64,000 nt of DNA from Methylomonas paludis (GCF_018734325.1 NZ_CP073754.1:2108001-2172000), one strand, 5' to 3'. Positions 35,658 to 45,793 are shown, counted from the stretch's first letter. Program-made: numbers and translations. Notes: generated by a model not told the origin, from the letters alone.

Positions 35658-35897
35658 ATGGCACGAGTCACTGTTGAAGATTGTTTAGAAAATGTCGAAA
35701 ACCGCTTTAAACTGGTCATATTGGCCAGTAAACGTGCGCGCCAGTTGGAAAAAGGCGCTGATGAGTTTCTACCGCGTGGTAGAGACAAAGACACTGTGCT
35801 AGCCTTGAGGGAAATCGCCGCAGGATTTGTTACCGAAGAAAATATCGAACGCTTACACCGTAGCGGTTATGTTTCTGAGACACATATTGAGATTTAA
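35658..35897 (+). CDS. rpoZ: RNA polymerase omega subunit
   Basis: A 79-residue omega subunit. It begins [20 protein letters not shown] and includes the beta-prime contact segment [11 protein letters not shown] 35658 matches the family start; the longer frame from 35550 is not supported. It stands immediately before spoT, as in most proteobacteria; gmk, often upstream, is absent here. Confidence 0.95.
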   Translation: MARVTVEDCLENVENRFKLVILASKRARQLEKGADEFLPRGRDKDTVLALREIAAGFVTEENIERLHRSGYVSETHIEI

Positions 35898-35899
35898 TT

Positions 35900-38086
35900 T
35901 TGCTTATGCCCGAGATAGCGGTCAAACCCATTAACGATGACCTTGAGCATCCTGAAGAGATTTTGCTCAGGGAATTGTGCGGCATTTTACATACCTATCT
36001 CGACGAAACCCAAGTCAATGAAGTGGTACGCGCTTACCATTACAGCGCCAAAGCTCATCTAGGCCAGTTTCGCAAAAGCGGCGAAGCCTACATTTGTCAC
36101 CCGGTTTCAGTTGCCATTACCTTGGCCAAAATGCGCATGGATGCGCATGGCATTATGGCCGCCTTACTGCATGATGTCATTGAAGACACCCCCATCAGTA
36201 AACAAGAACTTAGCGATCAGTTTAGCTCGGAGGTTGCCGAACTAGTTGACGGCGTTACTAAACTGACTCGCATCGACAGCCGCTCCCGCGCTGAAGCTCA
36301 GGCCGAAAACGTCAGAAAAATGTTTCTGGCCATGGCCAAAGATTTACGCGTCATAATTGTCAAATTGGCAGACCGTTTGCACAATATGCAAACCATGGGC
36401 AATATGCCCAGCGAAAAAAAACGCCGGATTGCCAAGGAAACCATCGAAATTTATGCACCTATCGCCAATCGACTGGGCATGAACGACATTCGACACCAGT
36501 TGGAGTCTTTGGGATTTAAGGCCCTATACCCCAACCGCTACACGGTGATCAACAATGCCGTGAAAAAATCGCGCGGTAATCGCAAGGAAATTATCGACAC
36601 GATACAGAACACCATTCAAACTCGCCTTAAAGATACCGGGTTGGAATGTACTGTTGCTGGACGGGAAAAAAATATTGCCAGCATTTATCATAAAATGCTG
36701 ATCAAGAAAATTTCGTTTACCGATGTTTTTGATGTCTACGCTTTTCGTATTTACTGTCAAAAAGTTGATGACTGCTATCGTGCTCTGGGTTGCGTTCATA
36801 ATTTATACAAACCTATTCCTGGTCGTTTCAAAGACTATATCGCATTACCAAAGGCCAATGGTTACCAATCTCTGCATACCATTTTAATTGGCCCATATGG
36901 GATGCCGATCGAAATCCAGATTCGCACTCATGAAATGCACCGCATGTCGGAATCCGGCATTGCCGCACATTGGTTATATAAATCTGACAAGGATAAGAGC
37001 GAAACTATCCAGGCCAGGGTAAATGAATGGTTGCGTGATTTGCTGGAAATTCAAAAATCAGCGGGCGATTCGTTGGAATTTATCGATAATTTGAAGGTCG
37101 ATCTATTTCCTCAGGAAGTGTTTGTGTTTACCCCGAAAGGCAAAATTATTAAACTGCCGCGCGGCGCCAGCATTGTGGACTTTGCCTATATGGTTCATAC
37201 CGATGTCGGCAATTCCTGTATTTCTGCGCGTATCGACAAAAAAATGGTGCCGCTGCAAACCAAGCTGGAAAACGGCATGTGCATTGATGTCACCACGGCG
37301 GCCTGGGCCAGACCCAATCCATTGTGGCTGAACTATGTCATTACGGCTAAAGCCCGCAGCTGTATCCGTGCCCATCTGAAAAACTTTAAACAACAAGAGG
37401 CGATTACTCTGGGTCGCCGTTTGCTGGAAGCAGAGTTGGAAACTATCAATCTGCAGCTTGATGACATTGATAACAGCCGCATTCTTCAGGTATTGCAATT
37501 ACTTAAAAAACACTCGCTGGCCGATTTGCTTGAGGATATTGGCCTTGGCAATAAAATGCCGTTTTTAGTGGCAAAGTACATTGCTCAAACCGACCCAAAC
37601 TCTGCTGCCAAACTCAATGACCGCGATCCTAGCAGTTCCGGCAAGCCTCTGATTATTAAGGGCACCGAAGGCATCGTTGTGAATCTGGCTAAATGCTGCC
37701 GGCCGATACCCGGCGATCCTATCATTGGATTTTTTAATCCCGGCAAAGGCATTGTGGTGCATCGCCACGAATGCTGTAACAGCAATGATGCCAGAAAGAA
37801 ACAGACCAGTTGGCTGGATGTGGAATGGAGCAGCGAAGCTACCGGCGAATATTCCGCCGAAATTCGCATAGAGCTGCACAATCAGCGCGGTTCGTTGGCC
37901 ACCATAGCGTCTACAATTTCCAGCATGGAATCCAATATTGAAAATATCAATGTGGTGAGTCAGGATAGCCGGGTATCGGTTGATCTGCTGACGCTGGCGG
38001 TACGTGATCGTTCGCATTTGGCCAATATCATCCGCAAACTTAAAAAGCTTAATATTGTTTTAAAAATCACTCGTATCAAGGCATAA
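35900..38086 (+). CDS. spoT: Bifunctional (p)ppGpp synthetase/hydrolase SpoT
   Basis: A 728-residue RSH enzyme. The HD hydrolase motif is [10 protein letters not shown] (about 94), and the synthetase domain has [19 protein letters not shown] (about 310-328). TGS follows ([18 protein letters not shown], about 405), and the C-terminal ACT domain begins near 655. Both catalytic halves look intact, so it can both make and degrade the alarmone. The start is either TTG 35900 or ATG 35906. It is 2 bp after rpoZ and 2 bp before ridA. Confidence 0.95.
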   Translation: MLMPEIAVKPINDDLEHPEEILLRELCGILHTYLDETQVNEVVRAYHYSAKAHLGQFRKSGEAYICHPVSVAITLAKMRMDAHGIMAALLHDVIEDTPISKQELSDQFSSEVAELVDGVTKLTRIDSRSRAEAQAENVRKMFLAMAKDLRVIIVKLADRLHNMQTMGNMPSEKKRRIAKETIEIYAPIANRLGMNDIRHQLESLGFKALYPNRYTVINNAVKKSRGNRKEIIDTIQNTIQTRLKDTGLECTVAGREKNIASIYHKMLIKKISFTDVFDVYAFRIYCQKVDDCYRALGCVHNLYKPIPGRFKDYIALPKANGYQSLHTILIGPYGMPIEIQIRTHEMHRMSESGIAAHWLYKSDKDKSETIQARVNEWLRDLLEIQKSAGDSLEFIDNLKVDLFPQEVFVFTPKGKIIKLPRGASIVDFAYMVHTDVGNSCISARIDKKMVPLQTKLENGMCIDVTTAAWARPNPLWLNYVITAKARSCIRAHLKNFKQQEAITLGRRLLEAELETINLQLDDIDNSRILQVLQLLKKHSLADLLEDIGLGNKMPFLVAKYIAQTDPNSAAKLNDRDPSSSGKPLIIKGTEGIVVNLAKCCRPIPGDPIIGFFNPGKGIVVHRHECCNSNDARKKQTSWLDVEWSSEATGEYSAEIRIELHNQRGSLATIASTISSMESNIENINVVSQDSRVSVDLLTLAVRDRSHLANIIRKLKKLNIVLKITRIKA

Positions 38087-38088
38087 CC

Positions 38089-38484
38089 ATGAGCAAGGAA
38101 ATCATCTCAACTCCATTGGCTCCGCAAGCCATCGGCACTTACTCACAAGCGGTAAAGATAGATAATACTGTTTATCTTTCCGGACAAATACCTCTTGATC
38201 CGGCCACCATGCAAATTGTCGATGGTGATATCACTGCCCAGATCCGCCGGGTTTTCGAAAATTTGCAAGCAGTCAGTCAGGCAGCCGGCGGCGAATTGGC
38301 CGACATAGTCAAACTTAATGTGTTTTTAACTAATCTGGGCCATTTTCCGCTGGTTAACCAAATCATGGCTGAGTTTTTTACTGAACCCTATCCCGCTCGT
38401 GCCGCTATCGGCGTTGCCGCCTTACCTAAAGATGCCAATGTTGAAATGGATGGCATTCTGGTTTTAAAAAACGAATACTACTGA
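38089..38484 (+). CDS. ridA: RidA family enamine/imine deaminase
   Basis: A 131-residue trimeric RidA protein that hydrolyses reactive enamines, such as 2-aminoacrylate. Motifs: [22 protein letters not shown], and [17 protein letters not shown] with the substrate-binding Arg. It starts 2 bp after spoT, so it is probably co-transcribed. Confidence 0.94.
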   Translation: MSKEIISTPLAPQAIGTYSQAVKIDNTVYLSGQIPLDPATMQIVDGDITAQIRRVFENLQAVSQAAGGELADIVKLNVFLTNLGHFPLVNQIMAEFFTEPYPARAAIGVAALPKDANVEMDGILVLKNEYY

Positions 38485-38527
38485 GCTCCAGCCATGAAAC
38501 GGGGTCCTGTCCGACAGTCTTAAGCGG

Positions 38528-40615
38528 ATGCATAGCGCCGACCCGCAGCAATTGCCTGTCACTGTACTGACAGGCATCGGCTCACAAACTGCTGAACGCT
38601 TGCAAAAGCTGGGTATTCAGACTTTGCAAGACTTGCTGTTCCATTTGCCGCTACGCTACCAAGATCGCAGCCGGATTACCCCGATTGCTGATTTGCGAGT
38701 CGGCAGCTCGGCTCTGGTTTGCGGTACCATTGAATTTATCGATACCATTCAGCGTGGGCGCAACAGTCTGATTTGCCGGATCAGCGATGCCAGCGGGGCA
38801 TTATCCTTACGATTTTTCCATTTCAGCGCCTATCAAAGCCAACGCTTTAAACCTGGAATCATGATAGGCTGTTATGGAGAATTGCGTTATGGCTATTCCG
38901 GCCTGGAAATGGTGCATCCCGACTATAAAATCGTTACAGACAGCGCTGGATTAACCGAAGCCAACCTGACACCTGTTTACCCACTGACCGAAGGGCTAGG
39001 TCAAAACAGCTTGCGGAAAATGATTAATCAGGCCATCAGCCTTTGTCTGGGCAACGAAGCAACCATTACCGATTATTTGCCTGCTACACTCTTAAAACAC
39101 CACGGGTTTCCCAATCTTAAAGAAGCCTTGCTGACTTTGCATAATCCTACCCCACCACTATCTGCCGCCTTGTTGGACACTGGTAAACTGCCGGCATTAC
39201 AGCGCCTGGTATTTGAAGAGTTTTTAGCTCATCATCTAGCCCTGCAGCAAGGTAAACAAAATTATAAATATGGCCAGTCACCTGTATTCAATTCCCATCC
39301 GATTAGCAAACAGCTATTTATCGATAATTTAAGCTTTACACTTACCCAGGCTCAATTGCGGGTCATTAGTGAGATTGAAGCCGATTGCAGTCAAACAAGA
39401 CCCATGTTACGCCTATTACAGGGCGATGTAGGTTCCGGCAAAACGGTGGTTGCAGCTCTCAGCGCTTTTTTGGCCTTAACGACTGGTTATCAGGTTGCCA
39501 TCATGGCACCCACTGAATTATTGGCGGAACAGCATTTACAAAACTTTAGCCGCTGGTTTGCCGCTAGTGAATATCGCATTGAGTTCTTAAGCGGCCAGCT
39601 TAAAGGTAAAGCCCGGCAGGCTGTTCTGGAAGGTCTGAATAGTGGTGAAATTAATATCGTCATTGGCACTCATGCGCTGTTTCAGGAGTGTGTCAATTAC
39701 CAAAAACTGGGTTTAATCATCATAGATGAACAACATCGCTTTGGAGTTAATCAGCGTCTGGCACTGCGGGAAAAAGGTCAAATCAGTGGTTTGCGCCCCC
39801 ATCAGCTAATCATGACGGCCACCCCTATCCCACGTACCTTAGCCATGCTTAATTATTCCGATCTGGATATATCCATTATCGATGAACTACCGCCAGGCCG
39901 TAAACCGGTGAAAACCAGTGTTATCCCAGCGGAGCGCCGCGCTGAAGTTATCCAGCGTATCAGCCATTGGGTAAACCAGAAACGTCAGGTCTATTGGGTG
40001 TGCACGCTGATCGAAGAATCTGAACTCATCCAGTGCGAAGCAGCTGAGAAAACCGCCGCCTATTTGGCTCAAGCACTGCCAGAAATAAGAGTTGGTCTGG
40101 TACATGGGCGCATGAAAGCCGGCGAAAAAGACAGCGCCATGCAAGCCTTCAAATCAGCTCAATGTGATTTACTGGTTGCCACTACTGTGATTGAAGTTGG
40201 CGTGGATGTGCCCAATGCCAGCTTAATGATAATCGAAAATCCCGAGCGCCTGGGCTTGTCGCAACTGCATCAACTTAGAGGCAGGGTAGGCCGAGGTGAT
40301 CAGGATAGCTATTGCCTGTTGCTTTACCAATCTCCGCTGTCTACTGTTGGCAAACAAAGACTCGCCATATTAAAAGAAAGCAACGATGGTTTTGTGATTG
40401 CCGAAAAAGACATGGAACTCCGCGGCCCAGGCGAAGTGATGGGCACCCGACAAACTGGTCAAATCCAATTTAAAATTGCCGATTTAAACCGTGACAGCCA
40501 TATCCTGGAATTAATTGCCCCAGCCGCCAACCTAATATTGCTGGAGCATCCAGAAGCGGTGCCGGCCTTGATCCAGCGCTGGCTGGGTCATAGTCATCAT
40601 TACGCAGAGGTTTAA
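38528..40615 (+). CDS. recG: ATP-dependent DNA helicase RecG
   Basis: A 695-residue replication-fork helicase (E. coli RecG 693). The N-terminal wedge/OB region includes GTIEFIDTIQRGR. Helicase motifs: Walker A LQGDVGSGKTVVA (about 295), DEQH in IIIDEQHRFG (about 399), TATPIPRT, and the C-terminal QLRGRVGRG (about 584). The C-terminal ELRGPGEVMGTRQTG is the TRG motif used for fork reversal. It ends 2 bp before ubiC. Confidence 0.96.
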   Translation: MHSADPQQLPVTVLTGIGSQTAERLQKLGIQTLQDLLFHLPLRYQDRSRITPIADLRVGSSALVCGTIEFIDTIQRGRNSLICRISDASGALSLRFFHFSAYQSQRFKPGIMIGCYGELRYGYSGLEMVHPDYKIVTDSAGLTEANLTPVYPLTEGLGQNSLRKMINQAISLCLGNEATITDYLPATLLKHHGFPNLKEALLTLHNPTPPLSAALLDTGKLPALQRLVFEEFLAHHLALQQGKQNYKYGQSPVFNSHPISKQLFIDNLSFTLTQAQLRVISEIEADCSQTRPMLRLLQGDVGSGKTVVAALSAFLALTTGYQVAIMAPTELLAEQHLQNFSRWFAASEYRIEFLSGQLKGKARQAVLEGLNSGEINIVIGTHALFQECVNYQKLGLIIIDEQHRFGVNQRLALREKGQISGLRPHQLIMTATPIPRTLAMLNYSDLDISIIDELPPGRKPVKTSVIPAERRAEVIQRISHWVNQKRQVYWVCTLIEESELIQCEAAEKTAAYLAQALPEIRVGLVHGRMKAGEKDSAMQAFKSAQCDLLVATTVIEVGVDVPNASLMIIENPERLGLSQLHQLRGRVGRGDQDSYCLLLYQSPLSTVGKQRLAILKESNDGFVIAEKDMELRGPGEVMGTRQTGQIQFKIADLNRDSHILELIAPAANLILLEHPEAVPALIQRWLGHSHHYAEV

Positions 40616-40617
40616 CC

Positions 40618-41181
40618 TTGTTAGCCAAAAGTGTTCTCTTCCACCAGGCACCGCGCTGGAAAACCCATAATTTTGAAATCAGCCATCACTTATCGGATGA
40701 ACTGCACTCCTGGCTTTATGAAACCGGTTCATTAACCAAACGCTTACGTGCCATCTATGGCCATCAGTTTGGCGTCAAGGTACTATATCAGCACTGGAAA
40801 CCAGCTTTTATCGATGAATGTCGGCTATTGGATTTAGAACCGGGTCATTATCAATTAATCCGCGAGGTACTGCTTTACGCCAACCAGCAGCCGCTGATAC
40901 TAGCCCGCACCATACTCCCTGCCGCAACTATCGGCATTGCTCAGCGTAATCTTTCTCATTTAGGTACGCGACCGCTGGGCGAAGTGATTTTTGCCTATCC
41001 TGATCTGCAACGTAGCCACCATCAACTCAGCCAAATCCCTTTGAGTTTATGGTCAAACGCTCTGCAAAACCAAATAAGCTTGCCTAGCAGTCTATGGGGT
41101 AGGCGAACGGTATACACCATTCACCAGCACCCACTATTGGTAGCTGAATTTTTCCTGCCTGGTGGAGTTTACGCTCTTTAA
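40618..41181 (+). CDS. ubiC: Chorismate pyruvate-lyase
   Basis: A 187-residue enzyme making 4-hydroxybenzoate for ubiquinone. Family features: REVLLYANQQPLILARTILP (substrate Arg), the central LGTRPLGEVIFAYP, and GRRTVYTIHQHPLLVAEFFLP at the C-terminus. The start is TTG 40618, two bases after the recG stop, which suggests coupled, weak translation. The usual partner ubiA does not follow. Confidence 0.92.
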   Translation: MLAKSVLFHQAPRWKTHNFEISHHLSDELHSWLYETGSLTKRLRAIYGHQFGVKVLYQHWKPAFIDECRLLDLEPGHYQLIREVLLYANQQPLILARTILPAATIGIAQRNLSHLGTRPLGEVIFAYPDLQRSHHQLSQIPLSLWSNALQNQISLPSSLWGRRTVYTIHQHPLLVAEFFLPGGVYAL

Positions 41182-41257
41182 ACCTCGAGTTTATTTGGCA
41201 TCAAGCTCGATATTGTGGTAACAATAAGCTTAATCTAGCAAAGCAGAACACAAGCAA

Positions 41258-41764
41258 ATGATAGTACTTATTCTCAGCGGCTTAATACTGGCATTGCTGG
41301 TACAAACCCATAATCCATACTTGGTAATATTGGAAACACCGGAGGCATTAGGCTTAGGACTGGCTTTGATGGTTGCCAGTCTACTGGCCGGTTATCTGAA
41401 AAAAGTGCCTAATATCATCTGGCACGATGGCTTTGCCACTGCCGGCTTAATTGTCTGGTACGCTTATTGGAAACCGGAGTTTAACGAAGATGCGCCGATG
41501 TTTTTCTTTTTCCCTTTATATTTTGCCCTGCTAAGTTCGATCATGACTCTGGCCTTAATCAATAAAAGCCAATATTTCGATACTGAATCGGCACAGCATT
41601 TGCGATATCTGAATAAGATGATCCGCTTCGACATGAGCGCAGCGGTCATTTTCGTCATCTTAGGCCTGTTAATTACTAAACACTATGCCCTCTATCCAAT
41701 GGCCATGACATTTTTTATCATTCGCCATACCATCACTGTCTGCCTGGATAATATAGAAACCTAA
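41258..41764 (+). CDS. Integral membrane protein, unknown
   Basis: A 168-residue protein with about five hydrophobic segments (roughly 1-18, 28-44, 55-70, 83-101, 126-145). Acidic residues occur between them (KPEFNEDAPMF). There is no motif I recognise. It stands 76 bp after ubiC, so it may be in the same transcript or have its own promoter. Confidence 0.65.
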   Translation: MIVLILSGLILALLVQTHNPYLVILETPEALGLGLALMVASLLAGYLKKVPNIIWHDGFATAGLIVWYAYWKPEFNEDAPMFFFFPLYFALLSSIMTLALINKSQYFDTESAQHLRYLNKMIRFDMSAAVIFVILGLLITKHYALYPMAMTFFIIRHTITVCLDNIET

Positions 41765-41875
41765 CTGTTTTTTCTTAGCAACTCATCTATTTAACGGTTC
41801 CCACCTGACCGGCCAGACGCCCTTTTCGAAAGGGTGTCTGGCCGGAAACCAAGCGGCCTTAAGATCCATTCATAA

Positions 41876-42574
41876 TCACCAAGGCATTATGGTGCCATCG
41901 TATTTTATAAACTGACCAGATTGACTCAGGGTAAAAGACTTAATGACCTGCCGCATCCCGGTGATACTTTGCTCAACATCAATCAAGGCATTTTCACCAC
42001 CCATATCGGTTTTAACCCAACCTGGATGCAATATCAGCACGCCAATACCAAGACTTCGCAAGTCGATAGACAAGCTTTTTAGAGCGGCATTTAAGCCTGC
42101 CTTACTGGAGCGGTATACTAAACTGCCACCACTGGTGTTATCAGTAACACTACCCATCAAACTGCTGACTGAAGCTATCAGTTTATTGGCTCCCCGCTCC
42201 AGATGCGGTAGAAACGCTTCGGCCAACTTGACTGGGGCGATTGTGTTAATCAGTAAAGTGGTTTGCCAGACCTGATAATCCAGGGCACCAAAACCATGTT
42301 CCGGGGTGTCGCCGTAAACACCCGCATTATTTAACAATACATCAATCACCTCGTCAGCCAATTGTTCAGACAAACCGTCAATTTCGGCAAAATCAGTCAC
42401 ATCCAGAGCTTCTATCTGCACACTGGAATACTCATCTGCCAAAGCTAACAATGCCTTAGCAGACTCAGGCTTACGACATGTCGCAATTACCCGCCAACCT
42501 GCTTCAGCATATTGACGACTAAATTCAAGACCTAAGCCTCGATTTGCTCCTGTGATTAACACGGTTTTCTGCAT
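41876..42574 (-). CDS. SDR-family oxidoreductase (C-factor-like)
   Basis: A 232-residue short-chain dehydrogenase. It has the nucleotide motif TGANRGLGLEF (about 8-18), LNNAGVYG (about 85), and the catalytic S-YxxxK set as ASVSSLMG and VYRSSKAGLNAALK (Tyr/Lys about 151/155). HPGWVKTDMGG supports the CsgA/sniffer-like branch. The substrate is unknown. It is monocistronic and convergent with the plus-strand run upstream. Confidence 0.88.
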   Translation of the reverse strand: MQKTVLITGANRGLGLEFSRQYAEAGWRVIATCRKPESAKALLALADEYSSVQIEALDVTDFAEIDGLSEQLADEVIDVLLNNAGVYGDTPEHGFGALDYQVWQTTLLINTIAPVKLAEAFLPHLERGANKLIASVSSLMGSVTDNTSGGSLVYRSSKAGLNAALKSLSIDLRSLGIGVLILHPGWVKTDMGGENALIDVEQSITGMRQVIKSFTLSQSGQFIKYDGTIMPW

Positions 42575-42744
42575 ATAACAACCCCTATTAATTAAAGCTA
42601 AACTAGCAAATGATAAAATTGGTATTAAACGCTACCATATATATCTTAGCTTGCTAAAGCAAGATGAGGCTAGCAGAAAATCAAAAAAAACAAGAAAAAA
42701 AACAGTAGATTGAGACTTCTATCTAGAGTAAATTGTAGATCAGT

Positions 42745-42773
42745 TTGCAATAAAACCAACTTTTTACTATAAT
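42745..42773 (+). promoter_or_regulatory. Sigma-70-type promoter for tRNA-Ser
   Basis: -35 TTGCAA (42745-42750), a 17-bp spacer, and a perfect -10 TATAAT (42768-42773), 52 bp before the tRNA. This is a strong consensus match at the right place. Confidence 0.75.
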
Positions 42774-42824
42774 AGGCTGTTTTACAGCATGGGTGATATT
42801 TAACATTCTGTAATAACTATCTTT

Positions 42825-42912
42825 GGAGAGATGGCCGAGCGGTCGAAGGCGCACGCCTGGAAAGTGTGTATACGGCAACGTATCAAGGGTTCGAATCCCT
42901 TTCTCTCCGCCA
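42825..42912 (+). tRNA. tRNA-Ser(GGA)
   Basis: An 88-nt class II tRNA. Acceptor strand GGAGAGA (42825-42831) pairs with TCTCTCC (42902-42908); discriminator G and encoded CCA (42910-42912) follow. The anticodon loop CTGGAAA gives anticodon GGA at 42859-42861 with a 5-bp stem. A long variable arm and the T-arm GGGTTCGAATCCC complete it. Its 3' end is the integration site of the downstream island, which leaves the tRNA intact. Confidence 0.97.
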
Positions 42913-43025
42913 TTTTAGCTTCCAACGAAGCTTAACGAAGTCAAAAAATCCTGAAATTTCAAGCCTTGAAGCAAATTTGTTGCGCAACAAAGCACAACGA
43001 AAACTATTGAAATTCACTATCAACT

Positions 43026-43078
43026 AGGGGTAACATTTGGGGTAACGTAGCCTAGCAAGATAGGAGTTACCCCAAATG
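43026..43078. promoter_or_regulatory. Arm-type repeats and 13-bp inverted repeat over the integrase start
   Basis: Two direct GGGGTAAC units (43027-43034, 43039-43046) are followed by an inverted copy. CATTTGGGGTAAC (43034-43046) and GTTACCCCAAATG (43066-43078) are perfect complements. The right arm contains the integrase ATG (43076-43078), and the Shine-Dalgarno AGGAG (43062-43066) abuts it. Integrase binding, or an RNA hairpin here, could shut off its own expression. A related double unit at 54151-54172 near attR supports a recombination-arm role. Confidence 0.6.
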
Positions 43079-44308
43079 CTTTCCGATACCGCTTGCAAAA
43101 ACGCCCACAAACACGCCAAAGCCAGTAACGGCAAGGCTTTTAAGTTGGCCGATGAAAAGGGTTTGTTCCTACTTTTGAAGCCACAACAAGCCGGTTGGGG
43201 TAGGTGGTGGCGCTTCAAGTACCGTTTTGGGGGTAAGGAAAAACTGCTTTCATTGGGGACTTACCCCGAAATCAGCTTAAGCCAAGCACGCGACAAACGG
43301 GACGAACTACGAAAGCAAATAGCCAACGGCATAGACCCCGCCATTACCCGCATGGTTGAAAAAACCGGAAGCGGTGAAAACACTCTGAAGGCCGTCGCTA
43401 AGGAATACATGGAAGCCAATCGCAAGCGTTGGAGCGCCAGCCACTTCGCCCACCTTGAGCAATGCCTTACCCGTGACGTTTTCCCTTGGCTAGGGAACCG
43501 GCCAATTAAGGAATTAACGCCGGTTGAGGTATTGACCACGCTTCGCCGCATAGTTGACCGGGGAGCGTTGGAAACCGCCGCACGCACCAAGCAATTTATT
43601 GGGCAAGTTTTGCGCTATGGCGTCGCCACGGGCCGCGCGGAAAGGGATGTAACCGCCGATCTACGCGGGGCCTTGCCTTCGCCGGTTCGGGGCCATTTTC
43701 CAGCCATTACCGAGCCAAAACCCCTTGCGCAATTATTACGCGATATAGACGCCTATCAAGGCAATTTTGTGGTTAGAACCGCGTTACAACTCCAACCCTT
43801 AATTTTTGCCCGCCCTGCCAACCTTGCCGCCGCCGAGTGGACGGAATTTGACTTAGAGTTGGCCGAATGGCGAATAGCCGCCGACAAGATGAAAATGAAA
43901 GACGCGCATATTGTGCCGTTAAGCCGTCAAGCCCTGGCGCTATTGCGGGAGATTTACCCGTTAACGGGCAATGGGCGTTATGTATTCGCAAGCAATCAAG
44001 GAAAGAAAGGCGGCGAGCCTCATATAAGCCGCGAATCCATTGGCGCGGCAATCCGGCGTATGGGTTACCAAGGCCAGCATACCGCGCATGGCTTCCGCAC
44101 CACTGCAAGCACCATGCTACACGAACAAGGTTTTCATTCCGACATGATCGAAAGGCAGTTATCACACGCAGAGCGAAACAAAGTTAAGGCCGCCTATAAC
44201 CGCGCTCAGCACCTGCCCGAACGCCGCAAAATGATGCAAACATGGTCGGATTATTTGGATAGCTTGAAGTCCGGGGCGCAAGTGATACCGTTTAAAAAAA
44301 TAGTTTAG
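43076..44308 (+). CDS. int: Tyrosine integrase, P4 type
   Basis: A 410-residue site-specific recombinase. It has the N-terminal arm-binding DUF4102 domain (about 1-85, LADEKGLFLLLKPQQAGWGRWWRF), a core-binding domain (about 95-180) and a C-terminal catalytic domain. Probable catalytic residues are the Arg in LIFARPANLAAAEW, His-x-x-Arg in TAHGFRTTAS, a later His and the Tyr in KAAYNRAQHLPERRKMM. ARPANL replaces the more usual TRP.EL. It directs integration at the tRNA-Ser 3' end. A terminator follows. Confidence 0.95.
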   Translation: MLSDTACKNAHKHAKASNGKAFKLADEKGLFLLLKPQQAGWGRWWRFKYRFGGKEKLLSLGTYPEISLSQARDKRDELRKQIANGIDPAITRMVEKTGSGENTLKAVAKEYMEANRKRWSASHFAHLEQCLTRDVFPWLGNRPIKELTPVEVLTTLRRIVDRGALETAARTKQFIGQVLRYGVATGRAERDVTADLRGALPSPVRGHFPAITEPKPLAQLLRDIDAYQGNFVVRTALQLQPLIFARPANLAAAEWTEFDLELAEWRIAADKMKMKDAHIVPLSRQALALLREIYPLTGNGRYVFASNQGKKGGEPHISRESIGAAIRRMGYQGQHTAHGFRTTASTMLHEQGFHSDMIERQLSHAERNKVKAAYNRAQHLPERRKMMQTWSDYLDSLKSGAQVIPFKKIV

Positions 44309-44315
44309 TCAGTTT

Positions 44316-44382
44316 AACCAAGCCTAGCTCGACGGGGCGAAAGCAGGAAACCTTCAACCGGTTGGCTTGGTTTCCTTTTTTT
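44316..44382 (+). terminator. Terminator after the integrase
   Basis: AACCAAGCC (44316-44324) pairs with GGCTTGGTT (44364-44372), followed by TCC and seven Ts. The loop of about 39 nt can hold smaller pairings. It lies 8 bp after the integrase stop. Confidence 0.6.
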
Positions 44383-44412
44383 GAGGATTGACACTTTGAA
44401 GGGGGGGGTGAA

Positions 44413-45051
44413 ATGTCGATATCAGAAAGTAACCGAGAATGGTTTGATCGGTTGGATAAGTTTACGCTTTGCGAAATTATTTGTTTGCATAACGGAACAT
44501 CTAGTTTTGAATGGCTTCGTAATAGATTTTTAAATTATCCATCTTATATTCAGCTTGAATACTCTAGTTGCAAAAGTATTTTGGATGTTTTTGGTGAAGA
44601 TATTTTAAAAGAGATACAGAAATATCAAAGAAAAAATGGCGTGGATGCTTGGCATTATCTTTACCCAGACAATGTAACAAAAATCTTTTTAAGTAAGGAT
44701 ATGGCAAAGAAAATACTTACTTTATTAGGTGAAGAAGATAAGCCTAATTTTTTGTCGGAAAGTGATTTTGATAATACAATAGAAACTCATAAAACAATTA
44801 AAAAAAATAATAGAGATACATATGAGCGCCGAAAAGATAGCTATGATAGCTATAAATCAAAGTCTGGGATTGAGGATAAAAATTATACTCATGAACAAAT
44901 TCTTAATTTATTGAAAAAATCTAATCCCAACCTTTGGAATATATGCATTAATACATTCTTAAAAGACTTTTGGCAGATATACAGTACAGAAAACAATTGC
45001 AAGAAAAAGAGTGGGCGGCCTGTAAAAAAACAAAGGGATTCCCAAGAATAA
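44413..45051 (+). CDS. AT-rich island cargo gene, unknown
   Basis: A 212-residue hydrophilic protein, rich in Lys, Asn and Asp, with no signal peptide or membrane segment and no family that I recognise. The N-terminal part (LDKFTLCEIICLHNGTSSFEWL) looks globular; the C-terminus is basic (KKKSGRPVKKQ). Its A+T content is clearly above that of its neighbours, so it was probably acquired separately. Its position between int and the regulator is where P4-like islands often carry accessory (sometimes defence) genes. A run of eight Gs (44401-44408) lies in its Shine-Dalgarno region. Confidence 0.65.
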   Translation: MSISESNREWFDRLDKFTLCEIICLHNGTSSFEWLRNRFLNYPSYIQLEYSSCKSILDVFGEDILKEIQKYQRKNGVDAWHYLYPDNVTKIFLSKDMAKKILTLLGEEDKPNFLSESDFDNTIETHKTIKKNNRDTYERRKDSYDSYKSKSGIEDKNYTHEQILNLLKKSNPNLWNICINTFLKDFWQIYSTENNCKKKSGRPVKKQRDSQE

Positions 45052-45239
45052 ATAAAGGGGCACTATTAAAACATCAATTTAGTTACAAACAAAATAAAAT
45101 TAAAATCAATAGTTTATGCATCTATAATCTAAGGCAATATAGGGAATGAGTTACACTCCTTAGTTTTCCTTGGTTTTTTAGTTGTATTTTTTTTCGTATT
45201 GTGTAACCCGTCTTATTAAGTATTTACGAGGGTTGTACA

Positions 45240-45512
45240 ATGTCATCAAAGCGTGATCTGTTAGAGTTATCCGCACAAAGCGCGGCGCGTAAGTCAAGAA
45301 CCAAAATTACTTATGCCGCTTATCCGTTACCAACCGAAGGCTTTGTGAGGCTTCCAAGCGTTCTAGCCGTTTTAGGTGTCTCTAAATCTTCCTTTCTTAA
45401 TGGCGTTAAATCCGGATTGTATCCGGCAGGCAAGCTATTGTCTTCACGCTGCCGCGTCTGGTCGGCTGCTGAAATAAGGGCGCTATTAGATAAAATTGGG
45501 GGTGTGAAATGA
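45240..45512 (+). CDS. AlpA-family helix-turn-helix regulator
   Basis: A 90-residue DNA-binding protein: FVRLPSVLAVLGVSKSSFLNGVKSGLYPAGKLL is the AlpA/MerR-like HTH, and CRVWSAAEIRALLDKI closes the winged domain. In P4-like elements such proteins act as excisionase or activate integrase. It begins a tight series of genes: it overlaps the next by ATGA. ACGAGGG lies upstream of ATG 45240. Confidence 0.85.
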   Translation: MSSKRDLLELSAQSAARKSRTKITYAAYPLPTEGFVRLPSVLAVLGVSKSSFLNGVKSGLYPAGKLLSSRCRVWSAAEIRALLDKIGGVK

Positions 45513-45793
45513 AATACATACATGCAAAAGATGGTTGGTTGGCTGTCAAAACCAATTACGATGAAATTTTAAGCGGATTGAATGTTGATACCTTAAAACA
45601 ATATCCGGTTATTGGTTGGTATGTTGATGATCCTCTAGTAAAGCCGATTACACCGGTTGGTATATTTACAGGTGAGTTTAGCGCTTCAATCGCACCCAAT
45701 GGGCGAGTGTATTCCTTAAAACTGGAATTTACTTGTTTAGCAGATTGGCTGGAATACCTTCATAAACTGACTAATGTTGATGGGGGTGTTTAA
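45509..45793 (+). CDS. Small unknown island protein, first of a related pair
   Basis: A 94-residue cytoplasmic protein of unknown function. It overlaps the AlpA gene by four bases and the next gene by one. The segments YPVIGWYVDDP, GRVYSLKLEF and LADWLEYLHKL line up with VVGYYLEP, GQVFSATGEN and LEAWLKDEYGF in the next protein, so the two look like tandem paralogues. Confidence 0.65.
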   Translation: MKYIHAKDGWLAVKTNYDEILSGLNVDTLKQYPVIGWYVDDPLVKPITPVGIFTGEFSASIAPNGRVYSLKLEFTCLADWLEYLHKLTNVDGGV

